Below are positions 1 through 4,474 of a stretch of 19,928 bases of DNA, piece after piece. The stretch comes from an uncultured Lachnospiraceae bacterium. GTDB taxonomy: Bacteria > Bacillota > Clostridia > Lachnospirales > Lachnospiraceae. Every line of letters starts with the position of its first letter. The stretch's first letter is position 1. Where the stretch lies: NCBI GenBank assembly GCA_948441955.1, contig CAOJQZ010000046.1:1-19928 (forward strand), in the 5' to 3' direction. The translations under genes and the position numbers were made by a program. The notes under the pieces were generated by a model that worked only from the letters and a program-made list of their open reading frames with translations, was not told the origin of the DNA and ran no database searches.

Positions 1-64
1 TTACTTCATACCAGCCATCCGCTTTCAGCATTTTGATAACTTCCCTTGATGAATAACTTCTCAT
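1..64 (-). CDS. hicA: HicA-type mRNA interferase toxin, N-terminus only (cut by window edge)
   Basis: Only the first 21 codons are present, read on the minus strand from the ATG at 64-62; the gene runs off the left edge. The visible start, MRSYSSREVIKMLKADGWYEV with the last residue at the edge, matches the usual HicA opening (S-x-E-V-x-K-x-L-x-x-x-G-W). HicA proteins are about 60-residue double-stranded-RNA-binding-fold ribonucleases that cleave mRNA and are neutralised by HicB. The catalytic histidine would lie outside the window, so activity cannot be judged. A strong AGGAGG ribosome binding site lies just upstream (complement of 73-78), and a good promoter sits inside the inverted repeat at 94-143. 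A hicB partner is expected further left. Family assignment is fairly sure although the gene is short. Confidence 0.8.
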   Translation of the reverse strand, partial: MRSYSSREVIKMLKADGWYEV

Positions 65-87
65 TAGTATTTCCTCCTGACAATAAT

Positions 88-116
88 ATGATAACACATA
101 TAAAAATATTTGTCAA
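88..116 (-). promoter_or_regulatory. Promoter for the leftward hicA
   Basis: On the minus strand TTGACA (complement of 111-116) is followed after exactly 17 bases by TATCAT (complement of 88-93), a near-consensus vegetative promoter. It lies 24 bases upstream of the hicA start codon, and most of it is inside the palindrome at 94-143. Confidence 0.7.
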
Positions 117-143
117 TGAGAAAACAAATATTTTTATATGTGT
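94..143. repeat. Perfect 20-bp inverted repeat, likely hicAB operator
   Basis: Bases 94-113 are the exact reverse complement of 124-143, separated by a 10-base spacer. The arms are AT-rich (acacatataa...). The repeat overlaps the -35/-10 region of leftward hicA and could also shape a rightward promoter (TTGTCA at 110-115, TTATAT at 134-139, 18-base spacing) for the gene at 162. HicB proteins usually autorepress by binding inverted repeats at their own promoter, so an operator role is the simplest reading. An intrinsic terminator is unlikely because no T-run follows either arm. Confidence 0.7.
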
Positions 144-161
144 CAAGAAAGGAAGATAAAT

Positions 162-422
162 ATGGCAAAAATATGCCCGATATGCGGGAAAGAATTTGAA
201 GGTAATAGAAAATATTGCAATAAAGAGTGCTCAAAAAAAGGATATTATTTAGTACAAGCCCGGCGCATAGAGAATAAGAAAAAAGCAAAGCAGGCATCTG
301 CTGTTAAAGATAACAGACTACAGATAATTGCAAAAGAAGCACGGAAGGCCGGCATGAGCTATGGCCAATATGTTGCGCTGCAGAATCATGCGGCGTCCTT
401 CAGGAAGGAGAAACAGGCTTGA
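162..422 (+). CDS. Small zinc-finger phage protein
   Basis: An 86-residue basic protein. Residues 5-23 carry two cysteine pairs, CPIC and, after 11 residues, CNKEC, a compact treble-clef or zinc-ribbon knuckle. A lysine/arginine-rich linker follows, then a helical tail with SYGQYVALQ. Proteins with this Cys4 head and a YGxYVA tail are common in the early-to-late boundary region of Firmicute prophages, but their function is not established; nucleic-acid binding is inferred from the zinc knuckle and high basic charge. I chose the ATG at 162 rather than the in-frame ATG at 138 because GGAAG at 151-155 is correctly spaced for it and because 138 lies inside the palindrome. The stop overlaps the next start by 4 bases, so the two are probably translationally coupled. 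Confidence 0.75.
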   Translation: MAKICPICGKEFEGNRKYCNKECSKKGYYLVQARRIENKKKAKQASAVKDNRLQIIAKEARKAGMSYGQYVALQNHAASFRKEKQA

Positions 423-667
423 ACCAGCACGAACAGAAGAAACAAAAGAAGAGATTTTTGTATGATGATATGGAAACAAGGATATCCGAAACAGCAGAAA
501 AGGAATTCCGCCGTAAGGCCTATCCGGAGCAGGCTGAGCCTATCCGGGATATGCTGACAGTAAAGAGGAATCTAATCTTCCTGCAGAATCATGCAAGCCT
601 TCTGGATGGATGGGAATCTGAGACGATCAGAAGAATTACAGCGAGGGTAAAAGAGGAGAGTGAGTGA
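419..667 (+). CDS. Unknown 82-residue phage protein with TTG start
   Basis: I do not recognise a family. The product is short, charged and predicted largely helical, with no cysteines, signal peptide or membrane segment. The start is taken as TTG at 419, which overlaps the preceding TGA stop; GGAG at 407-410 gives a suitable ribosome binding site, and no better ATG exists near the beginning of the frame. It sits in a three-gene cluster (162-1088) with 4-base overlap upstream and 1 base to the following ATG, so it is almost certainly expressed with its neighbours. Small genes of this kind between the replication and packaging modules are usually regulatory or accessory; that is context, not evidence of function. 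Confidence 0.65.
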   Translation: MNQHEQKKQKKRFLYDDMETRISETAEKEFRRKAYPEQAEPIRDMLTVKRNLIFLQNHASLLDGWESETIRRITARVKEESE

Positions 668-668
668 A

Positions 669-1088
669 ATGCCAAATGTAAGGCCGTTGAATAAAGATAA
701 ATACAACATCAGCAAGCACAGATTTCTGGAGCTCTACCATTTTTGCATGCAATATAAGGAGTGGAAGGCCGAGCTTCAGGCTCTCACAGACACAGTTAAG
801 GCTATCGGATACTCTGAAGAAATAAAAGGCAGCAGCATAAAGAGTGCGACAGAAGAGCTGGCAATGAAGCGGGAAGAGCTCAGACAAAAGTGCAAATTAA
901 TAGAACAAACGGCCATTGAGGCAGATCCAGAGCTGTATCAATACATTATAGAGGGAGTGACGGAAGAATATGCTTCGTATAAATATCTGAGTACTGTAAT
1001 GAAAATACCATGCAGCCAAAATACCTACTACGAAAGAAGAAAAAAATTCTACTGGTTATTATCCAGAAAAAATAATAAAATTTATTAA
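669..1088 (+). CDS. Putative late-gene transcription regulator (ArpU/RinA-like position and C-terminus)
   Basis: A 139-residue protein with no cysteine motif or membrane segment. Its C-terminal third (about residues 100-135) reads YKYLSTVMKIP-CSQNTYYERRKKFYWLL, the look of a helix-turn-helix followed by a basic recognition/anchor helix, as at the C-terminus of RinA/ArpU late regulators. The middle contains a conserved-looking IEQTAIEADPELYQYI stretch. I chose ATG 669 over the in-frame GTG at 660: GAGGAG at 653-658 is 10 bases from 669 but only one base from 660. Immediately downstream lie a dyad, an extended -10, a hairpin and a terminator, which fits a late activator or antiterminator acting nearby. 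The regulator role is inferred from position and tail pattern; the family is not proven. Confidence 0.6.
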   Translation: MPNVRPLNKDKYNISKHRFLELYHFCMQYKEWKAELQALTDTVKAIGYSEEIKGSSIKSATEELAMKREELRQKCKLIEQTAIEADPELYQYIIEGVTEEYASYKYLSTVMKIPCSQNTYYERRKKFYWLLSRKNNKIY

Positions 1089-1095
1089 AGTTTGT

Positions 1096-1125
1096 GAATC
1101 ACAGGACAAGATTCCGTGTTATTAT
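1096..1125 (+). promoter_or_regulatory. Candidate late promoter: extended -10 with upstream dyad
   Basis: TG-T-TATTAT at 1117-1125 is an extended -10 element with no recognisable -35 at normal spacing. In the place of the -35 is a short inverted repeat, GAATC (1096-1100) N9 GATTC (1110-1114). An activator-dependent phage late promoter typically looks like this. Initiation would fall near 1132, immediately before the hairpin at 1135-1165. Inference only. Confidence 0.4.
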
Positions 1126-1134
1126 GTTATCATC

Positions 1135-1165
1135 GAGAAGCGAAAGGAAGGAACCTTAGCTTCTC
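1135..1165 (+). other. RNA hairpin in the leader after the regulator gene
   Basis: GAGAAGC (1135-1141) pairs with GCTTCTC (1159-1165); inside it AAGG (1144-1147) pairs with CCTT (1154-1157) around an AAGGAA loop, leaving a small asymmetric internal loop. No T-run follows, so it is not a terminator. It precedes the true terminator at 1181 and could be an antitermination or pausing element. Confidence 0.5.
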
Positions 1166-1180
1166 TCCACACACATTACG

Positions 1181-1216
1181 AAAAGGCATTCTGAGGCTGT
1201 CAGAGTGCCTTTTCTT
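1181..1216 (+). terminator. Rho-independent terminator ending the regulator cluster
   Basis: AAAAGGCA-T-TCTGA (1181-1194) pairs with TCAGA-G-TGCCTTTT (1200-1213) with a single mismatch around a five-base loop, followed by a T-rich tail (TTTTCTT). This ends transcription of 162-1088 and isolates the following module, unless it is overridden by antitermination. Confidence 0.8.
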
Positions 1217-1217
1217 G

Positions 1218-1246
1218 TTGAAAAATACCGGGATATGGAATATTAT
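1218..1246 (+). promoter_or_regulatory. Promoter of the 1289-2893 module
   Basis: TTGAAA (1218-1223), a 17-base spacer and TATTAT (1241-1246) form a good vegetative promoter directly after the terminator. The start of transcription is expected near 1253, giving a short leader before the ribosome binding site GGAGGAA at 1277-1283. The module can therefore be expressed in the lysogen, independent of the late genes. Confidence 0.65.
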
Positions 1247-1288
1247 GGAAATAGATTTCAATGATAATTTGTGTGTGGAGGAAATATA

Positions 1289-2233
1289 ATGAAAAGAACA
1301 TCTGTTTTGAATTTTAATTTGGTATACTATAAAAAAGAAAAAGAAGAACCGTTATTAAAATATTTTGACTCGATATTTATGCCGGCTATGTCATCAGGAA
1401 TCGTAAGAGAAAAAGGAGATGCTAAGTATTTTTTGATGGATGTGGATATAAAAAAGGCAGAGGATGGAGAGTATGTGTTAACGGGATTGCTGGTAAAGAA
1501 AACAATACTTGAAGTTAAATCGGACATTGATGAGCAAGGGAAACTTGTTGAGAAGGATGAAAGATATCCGACTGCTCCTTTTTCTATGTTTATAATTTAT
1601 CTGAAAAATCATAGAATGCTTTTTATAGAAAACCAAAAAGGCAGTCCCGATATAAGAAGTTTTAAGGCAACTGTGAAGTATATAATTAATAATTATGTAA
1701 ATAGGAAAAATAATGAATTAGAAAAAGAGGGAAAGGAAGAGCTACCTATACCAATTTTAAATATAACCGGAATCCCTATTAGAAGCAAAATAGATGAAGC
1801 ATTAAAGGATGTAATAAAAATTAGAGAACTGACGTTGAGATTTTATCCTTTGAATGGAGATATTGATTATAGTGGTCTTTTGGATGGTGTGGCAACGGAT
1901 CTTCGGAAGAAGGTAGGATGCAAGAAAGGTGAGATTATACTTAAATCGCCTAAAAATATAAATGGTGTAGTTGATGTGGTTAGTCAATCAGCAGGTACAG
2001 TTGAGTCCATATTTAGTGTTACATATGGGGATAAACGAAAAGGTAAAATAAAAAATGATGAAATATCTGAGAATTTAGAAATGGATCTTTCGGGTGATAA
2101 TCCTGATGAAGAGTTATCAGATGCCATTAAAAAGGGCAAAAAAATTTCTGGCATTACATATATAAGTAATGAGAATAGTACGATATATGAAAATCACAAA
2201 TCACAAATAATTCCATTTACAAAAAGGAAATAA
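1289..2233 (+). CDS. Unrecognised 314-residue soluble protein, first gene of an AT-rich two-gene module
   Basis: I cannot assign a family with confidence. The protein has no signal peptide, no membrane segment and no obvious catalytic or Walker motif. It seems to have an N-terminal alpha/beta part (to about residue 115), a helical charged stretch around residues 125-152, a second alpha/beta part (about 155-245) with LRFYPLNGDID and SPKNINGVVDV, and a polar, acidic-then-basic tail. The start is ATG 1289, with GGAGGAA 5 bases upstream; an in-frame GTG at 1271 would lie upstream of the ribosome binding site. A 21-base gap separates it from the membrane-protein gene at 2255, so the two are co-transcribed. 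Codon use is much more AT-rich than in the late genes, a sign of separate origin. A soluble partner of a membrane effector, as in RexA/RexB, is my working guess; a DUF4747-like protein is another possibility I could not check. Confidence 0.75.
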   Translation: MKRTSVLNFNLVYYKKEKEEPLLKYFDSIFMPAMSSGIVREKGDAKYFLMDVDIKKAEDGEYVLTGLLVKKTILEVKSDIDEQGKLVEKDERYPTAPFSMFIIYLKNHRMLFIENQKGSPDIRSFKATVKYIINNYVNRKNNELEKEGKEELPIPILNITGIPIRSKIDEALKDVIKIRELTLRFYPLNGDIDYSGLLDGVATDLRKKVGCKKGEIILKSPKNINGVVDVVSQSAGTVESIFSVTYGDKRKGKIKNDEISENLEMDLSGDNPDEELSDAIKKGKKISGITYISNENSTIYENHKSQIIPFTKRK

Positions 2234-2254
2234 CTCTTAAGGAAGTTGGATTAA

Positions 2255-2893
2255 ATGAAAGCAGAGATTGACATAGGCATTGTTGAAAAATTGCTTAGAA
2301 AACAGTCCTCAAAGAAAATTATCTTGAAGTCTTTGGATGTATTTAAGATAACGAAAAACAAATATAAGAAACAAATAGGTATTTACATATTTTCTTTAGT
2401 GTTTGCCGCATTTGTAGGAATATCTTACGAAACAAAAGAGGTTATGGTTGATTCTTTACAGACAATATTGGATGCGATGTTAGGATTGTTTGGAATTGTA
2501 TTTACAGGGTATGCATTTTTTCAAGCGTTAATTAATAAAGAGCTATTGATCAGAATGATTGCAAATATAGGCGAAGATACTCGTGAAACTGAAAAAAGCA
2601 AGTTACAGGAAACAAACGAGTCTTTTGTAGAATGTATGATGTTAAACTTATTAGCAATAATTACTAGTATATTCTTAAAAATAACTATAAATAGCCTGTC
2701 AAATGATTTTTTATTATTTGAAAATTTGCATGTTGATAACATTATAGCTACTGCATTAATATCAATATATTTTTATTTTATACTAATTGTTATATGGGAA
2801 ATTAAAAGTTTTATATTTAATGTGTTTCAGTTATTTAATTTGCATGCCGGTACTAGAGTATTGGAATTATTTGAGGATGATGAAGAGGAATAA
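2255..2893 (+). CDS. Unrecognised four-helix membrane protein, second gene of the module
   Basis: A 212-residue protein with four hydrophobic segments at about residues 41-57, 71-93, 128-147 and 162-181, a basic N-terminus (four of residues 33-39 are lysine) and a strongly acidic C-terminus (FEDDEEE). Between segments 2 and 3 is a charged loop of about 35 residues. No signal peptide, enzyme motif or known transporter signature is visible. The ribosome binding site AAGGAAG (2239-2245) lies 9 bases before the ATG. The gene is very AT-rich: the 60 bases 2701-2760 contain only 12 G+C. Length and helix number differ from lambda RexB (144 residues, four helices), but the pairing of a soluble protein with a small four-helix membrane protein in a prophage is reminiscent of exclusion systems. 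It is followed at once by a strong terminator. Function unknown. Confidence 0.75.
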   Translation: MKAEIDIGIVEKLLRKQSSKKIILKSLDVFKITKNKYKKQIGIYIFSLVFAAFVGISYETKEVMVDSLQTILDAMLGLFGIVFTGYAFFQALINKELLIRMIANIGEDTRETEKSKLQETNESFVECMMLNLLAIITSIFLKITINSLSNDFLLFENLHVDNIIATALISIYFYFILIVIWEIKSFIFNVFQLFNLHAGTRVLELFEDDEEE

Positions 2894-2908
2894 GTGTATG
2901 AGGTGCAG

Positions 2909-2945
2909 ATGGCAGCAGTCAGATATGACTAGCTGCCATTTTTAT
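2909..2945 (+). terminator. Rho-independent terminator after the two-gene module
   Basis: ATGGCAGC-AGTC (2909-2920) pairs with GACT-A-GCTGCCAT (2927-2939), with one bulged A and a six-base loop, followed by TTTTTAT. The stem core is shared with the hairpin at 4481-4507. Confidence 0.85.
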
Positions 2946-2973
2946 AAAAATTTTTAAAAATCATCAAAACTTC

Positions 2974-3007
2974 TTGACATATGGTACACCATGCGATATA
3001 ATATAAT
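2974..3007 (+). promoter_or_regulatory. Perfect-consensus promoter for the small-peptide locus
   Basis: TTGACA (2974-2979), exactly 17 bases, then TATAAT (2997-3002); a second TATAAT overlaps at 3002-3007. The spacer holds a short dyad, ATGGT-AC-ACCAT (2981-2992), a possible operator. This is the strongest promoter in the window and sits over a peptide of only a few dozen residues. Confidence 0.8.
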
Positions 3008-3027
3008 CAAGGAAGGAGGAAAAGCCG

Positions 3028-3145
3028 ATGAAGAAAAAAACAAAGGAAAAAAATTAAGAGCTTCATAGAGTTGCTTACAAAGCTGTTAATCGCTGCGGCA
3101 TCAGTGATAGTAGCAATTGCAGAACTTATAGAAGCTCTTGATTAG
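3028..3145 (+). pseudogene. Small hydrophobic peptide gene, frame broken or shifted at an A7 run
   Basis: An excellent ribosome binding site (GGAAGGAGG, 3011-3019) precedes ATG 3028. Frame 0 encodes only nine residues, MKKKTKEKN, and stops at 3055-3057. The +1 frame, open from there to the TAG at 3143-3145, has no start codon near the ribosome binding site but encodes a convincing amphipathic/transmembrane tail (KSFIELLTKLLIAAAS, then VIVAIAELIEALD). Removing one A from the A7 run at 3047-3053 joins them into a 38-residue peptide: basic head, hydrophobic helix, acidic end. This is the size and shape of type I toxins or small membrane peptides. The extra A may be a real inactivating mutation, a site of programmed +1 shift or transcriptional slippage, or a sequence error. 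The locus has its own promoter and an apparent antisense transcript. No similar named family is claimed. Confidence 0.5.
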
Positions 3146-3172
3146 AGGAGAGGGAGAGAAATCTCCCTTCCT
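3047..3172 (-). ncRNA. Candidate antisense RNA over the small-peptide gene
   Basis: On the minus strand an extended -10, TGT-TATAAT (complement of 3179-3187), would start a transcript near 3172. It would read through the whole hydrophobic coding part. At its far end AAGAGCTTC (complement of 3131-3139) can pair with GAAGCTCTT (complement of 3056-3064), and the T7 run (complement of 3047-3053) follows two bases later, as in an intrinsic terminator although with a long loop. The -35 is poor. The roughly 125-base product would be fully complementary to the peptide mRNA, the arrangement of type I antitoxin RNAs. Inferred, not shown. Confidence 0.35.
3146..3172. other. GNRA-capped hairpin just after the peptide stop codon
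   Basis: AGG-A-GAGGGAGA (3146-3157) pairs with TCTCCCTT-CCT (3162-3172) around a GAAA tetraloop, with one bulged A and one G-T pair. No T-run follows on either strand, so it is more likely an mRNA-stabilising or antisense-interaction hairpin than a terminator. Confidence 0.5.
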
Positions 3173-3208
3173 AAAAATATTATAACACATTGGCTTAAAG
3201 ATAAACAG

Positions 3209-3376
3209 ATGAAAAAAATAACGGTATATGATATGTTTCTGATTTTTGCAATTATTCTAAATATAGGAATGGGAAGGAGTATATACACATCGTCTATCTT
3301 GCTATGTGCCGGAATACTGGAATTGATTGATGTAATCCCAAAGATTACGAGGGCGTTCAGAAATGGCAGCAAGTAA
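3209..3376 (+). CDS. Possible 55-residue two-helix membrane protein
   Basis: ATG 3209 opens a 55-codon frame with a short basic start (MKKITVYD), a hydrophobic segment at about residues 9-20, a second at about 27-44 (SILLCAGILELIDVI), and a basic end. The arrangement suggests a small integral membrane protein with both ends positive. No family is recognised. The ribosome binding site is poor (only AAAG at 3197-3200), which lowers confidence. It overlaps the start of the following gene by 14 bases, suggesting translational coupling. It could instead be a chance frame in the 3' region of the peptide transcript, but hydrophobic residue spacing and coupling favour a real gene. Confidence 0.45.
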   Translation: MKKITVYDMFLIFAIILNIGMGRSIYTSSILLCAGILELIDVIPKITRAFRNGSK

Positions 3377-3563
3377 ACAGACATTACGCAATCAAAGATA
3401 CCAGGAAAAAGCCGGATGGACATCAAAGTCTTACAAATTGAAGAAAGACCTTGTAGAGCAGTTTGCAAAAGCATGCGAAAAGAAGGGCGTAAGTCAGGCC
3501 GGGCAGCTAAGTAAGATGATGAAGGAATATATAGCATATGTAAATGAAGCGCAGTCAGATTAG
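3363..3563 (+). CDS. Small ribbon-helix-helix-like DNA-binding protein
   Basis: A 66-residue basic protein. Residues 22-58 (SKSYKLKKDLVEQFAKACE, then KGVSQAGQLSKMMKEYI) fit a ribbon-helix-helix fold: a short strand with alternating polar residues, a helix, a turn at KKGVS, and a second helix. Such proteins dimerise and act as repressors or antitoxins. GAGGG (3350-3354) supplies the ribosome binding site for ATG 3363. It may control the phased operator array at 3673-3724 just downstream, its own cluster, or the peptide promoter; the sequence does not decide. A toxin partner could be the small membrane ORF at 3209, but this is speculative. Family-level fold call only. Confidence 0.65.
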   Translation: MAASKQTLRNQRYQEKAGWTSKSYKLKKDLVEQFAKACEKKGVSQAGQLSKMMKEYIAYVNEAQSD

Positions 3564-3577
3564 TCAGGGCGCTTTTC
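3547..3577 (+). terminator. Weak terminator-like hairpin after the ribbon-helix-helix gene
   Basis: AAGCGC (3547-3552) pairs with GCGCTT (3569-3574) across a 16-base loop, followed by a short TTTT. The stem is short, so termination is probably partial. Confidence 0.4.
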
Positions 3578-3672
3578 CTGTAGACTAGATATGAATTGCG
3601 GAATACGGATTCGTAGGCAGGTTAAACAAATTAAATATTTTAAAGTATTTCAAATAAGGAAAATCTTAATAA

Positions 3673-3724
3673 ATGCGTCTAAAATACGTATAATTTTATT
3701 GACAAATACGCATATTATACGCAT
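3673..3724. promoter_or_regulatory. Helically phased operator repeats at the hicAB promoter
   Basis: Related 8-mers occur at 3673 (ATGCGTCT), 3684 (ATACGTAT), 3706 (ATACGCAT) and 3717 (ATACGCAT). The starts are 11, 22 and 11 bases apart, that is, on the same face of the helix. The last two flank and enter the -10. Tandem sites with this phasing are typical of ribbon-helix-helix repressors such as HicB. Confidence 0.55.
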
Positions 3725-3727
3725 AAT
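3699..3727 (+). promoter_or_regulatory. hicAB promoter
   Basis: TTGACA (3699-3704), 17-base spacer, CATAAT (3722-3727), 42 bases before the hicA start. Two copies of ATACGCAT lie within it, so repressor binding would exclude polymerase. Confidence 0.7.
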
Positions 3728-3769
3728 AAAAATGTAACTAAACAACAGCTATTTTGGAGGTAGCCATAA

Positions 3770-3940
3770 ATGAAGCGTAGAGATTTAATTAAGCTTCTTG
3801 AGAAGAAGGGATGGTATCTGAAACGGAATGGCGGCGGCCATGATTTATATACAGACGGTACAAGGATAGAACCCATTCCGAGGCATTCAGAAATAAACGA
3901 GAGGCTGGCGCAGGCAATTATCAGGAAGCTGGGGCTTTAG
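3770..3940 (+). CDS. hicA: HicA mRNA interferase toxin
   Basis: A complete 56-residue HicA. It begins MKRRDLIKLLEKKGWYLKRN and continues with GGGHDLY, in which His24 is the expected catalytic histidine, then a basic IPRHSEINERLAQAIIRKLGL end typical of the family. HicA folds as a small dsRNA-binding-like domain and cleaves mRNA; HicB occludes its active site. A consensus GGAGG (3756-3760) precedes ATG 3770. The order toxin then antitoxin is the common one for hicAB. It differs in sequence from the partial hicA at the left edge, so the two are not a recent duplication. Within a prophage, hicAB may act as a stabilising addiction module or in defence; the sequence does not say which. Confidence 0.93.
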   Translation: MKRRDLIKLLEKKGWYLKRNGGGHDLYTDGTRIEPIPRHSEINERLAQAIIRKLGL

Positions 3941-4006
3941 ACTCAGTATCTTGGTATTCTCCTTATAAATGTTGTGGATGATACATGGGGTTAGGAGGAT
4001 TTTTAG

Positions 4007-4414
4007 ATGAATGGGAAAGGAGCATATCCGGTTATTTTAAAACGGGCTGCCGATGGATACTATGTGGAGATTCCTGATTTTGACATTGGGACCCAGGGAA
4101 CTTCTATCGTGCATGCTATGGAAATGGCAAGGGATGCCATTGGATTAGTGGCAATTGATATGGAAGATGACGGAAAGAGAATTCCAGAGCCGTATACTGG
4201 TGATATTGTTAAGGAAGAGGATGATATTTTAACATTAGTGGACGTTGATTTTGCTGAATATCGAAGAAAAGTAGATAACCGGGCAGTCAAGAAAAATTGT
4301 ACACTTCCTTACTGGTTGAGTGTAGAGGCTGATAAAAAGGGATTGAATTACTCGAGAGTTTTACAGGAAGCAATTATGAATATCCTCGGAATCAGCAGAA
4401 ATACAGCGAATTAA
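4007..4414 (+). CDS. hicB: HicB antitoxin with C-terminal ribbon-helix-helix domain
   Basis: A 135-residue HicB. The N-terminal half (about residues 5-75) has the partial RNase H-like pattern of the family: YPVILKRAADGYYVEIPDF, then a helix with AMEMARDAIGLVAIDMEDDG and an IPEP turn. The C-terminal part (about 90-130) has NCTLPYWLSVEADKKG and NYSRVLQEAIMNIL, a strand-helix-helix DNA-binding domain. It therefore both neutralises HicA and probably represses the promoter at 3699-3727 through the phased repeats there. AGGAGG (3993-3998) lies 8 bases before the ATG; a 66-base gap separates it from hicA, rather long for this operon. A terminator follows at 4426. Confidence 0.93.
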   Translation: MNGKGAYPVILKRAADGYYVEIPDFDIGTQGTSIVHAMEMARDAIGLVAIDMEDDGKRIPEPYTGDIVKEEDDILTLVDVDFAEYRRKVDNRAVKKNCTLPYWLSVEADKKGLNYSRVLQEAIMNILGISRNTAN

Positions 4415-4425
4415 GGCTCAATATG

Positions 4426-4455
4426 AAAAGGCGCCTCATTGCCGGGGCGTCTTTT
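4426..4455 (+). terminator. Rho-independent terminator after hicAB
   Basis: AAAAGGCGCCT (4426-4436) pairs with GGGCGTCTTTT (4445-4455) over 11 positions including two G-T pairs, with the T-run forming the 3' arm and tail. Confidence 0.75.
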
Positions 4456-4474
4456 CTAATGCAATTGAAAGAGC

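Noticed and set aside
3640..3658. AT-rich imperfect palindrome around AAATATTTTAAAGTATTT
   Set aside because: Low complexity with two mismatches and no placement relative to a promoter; not a convincing site.
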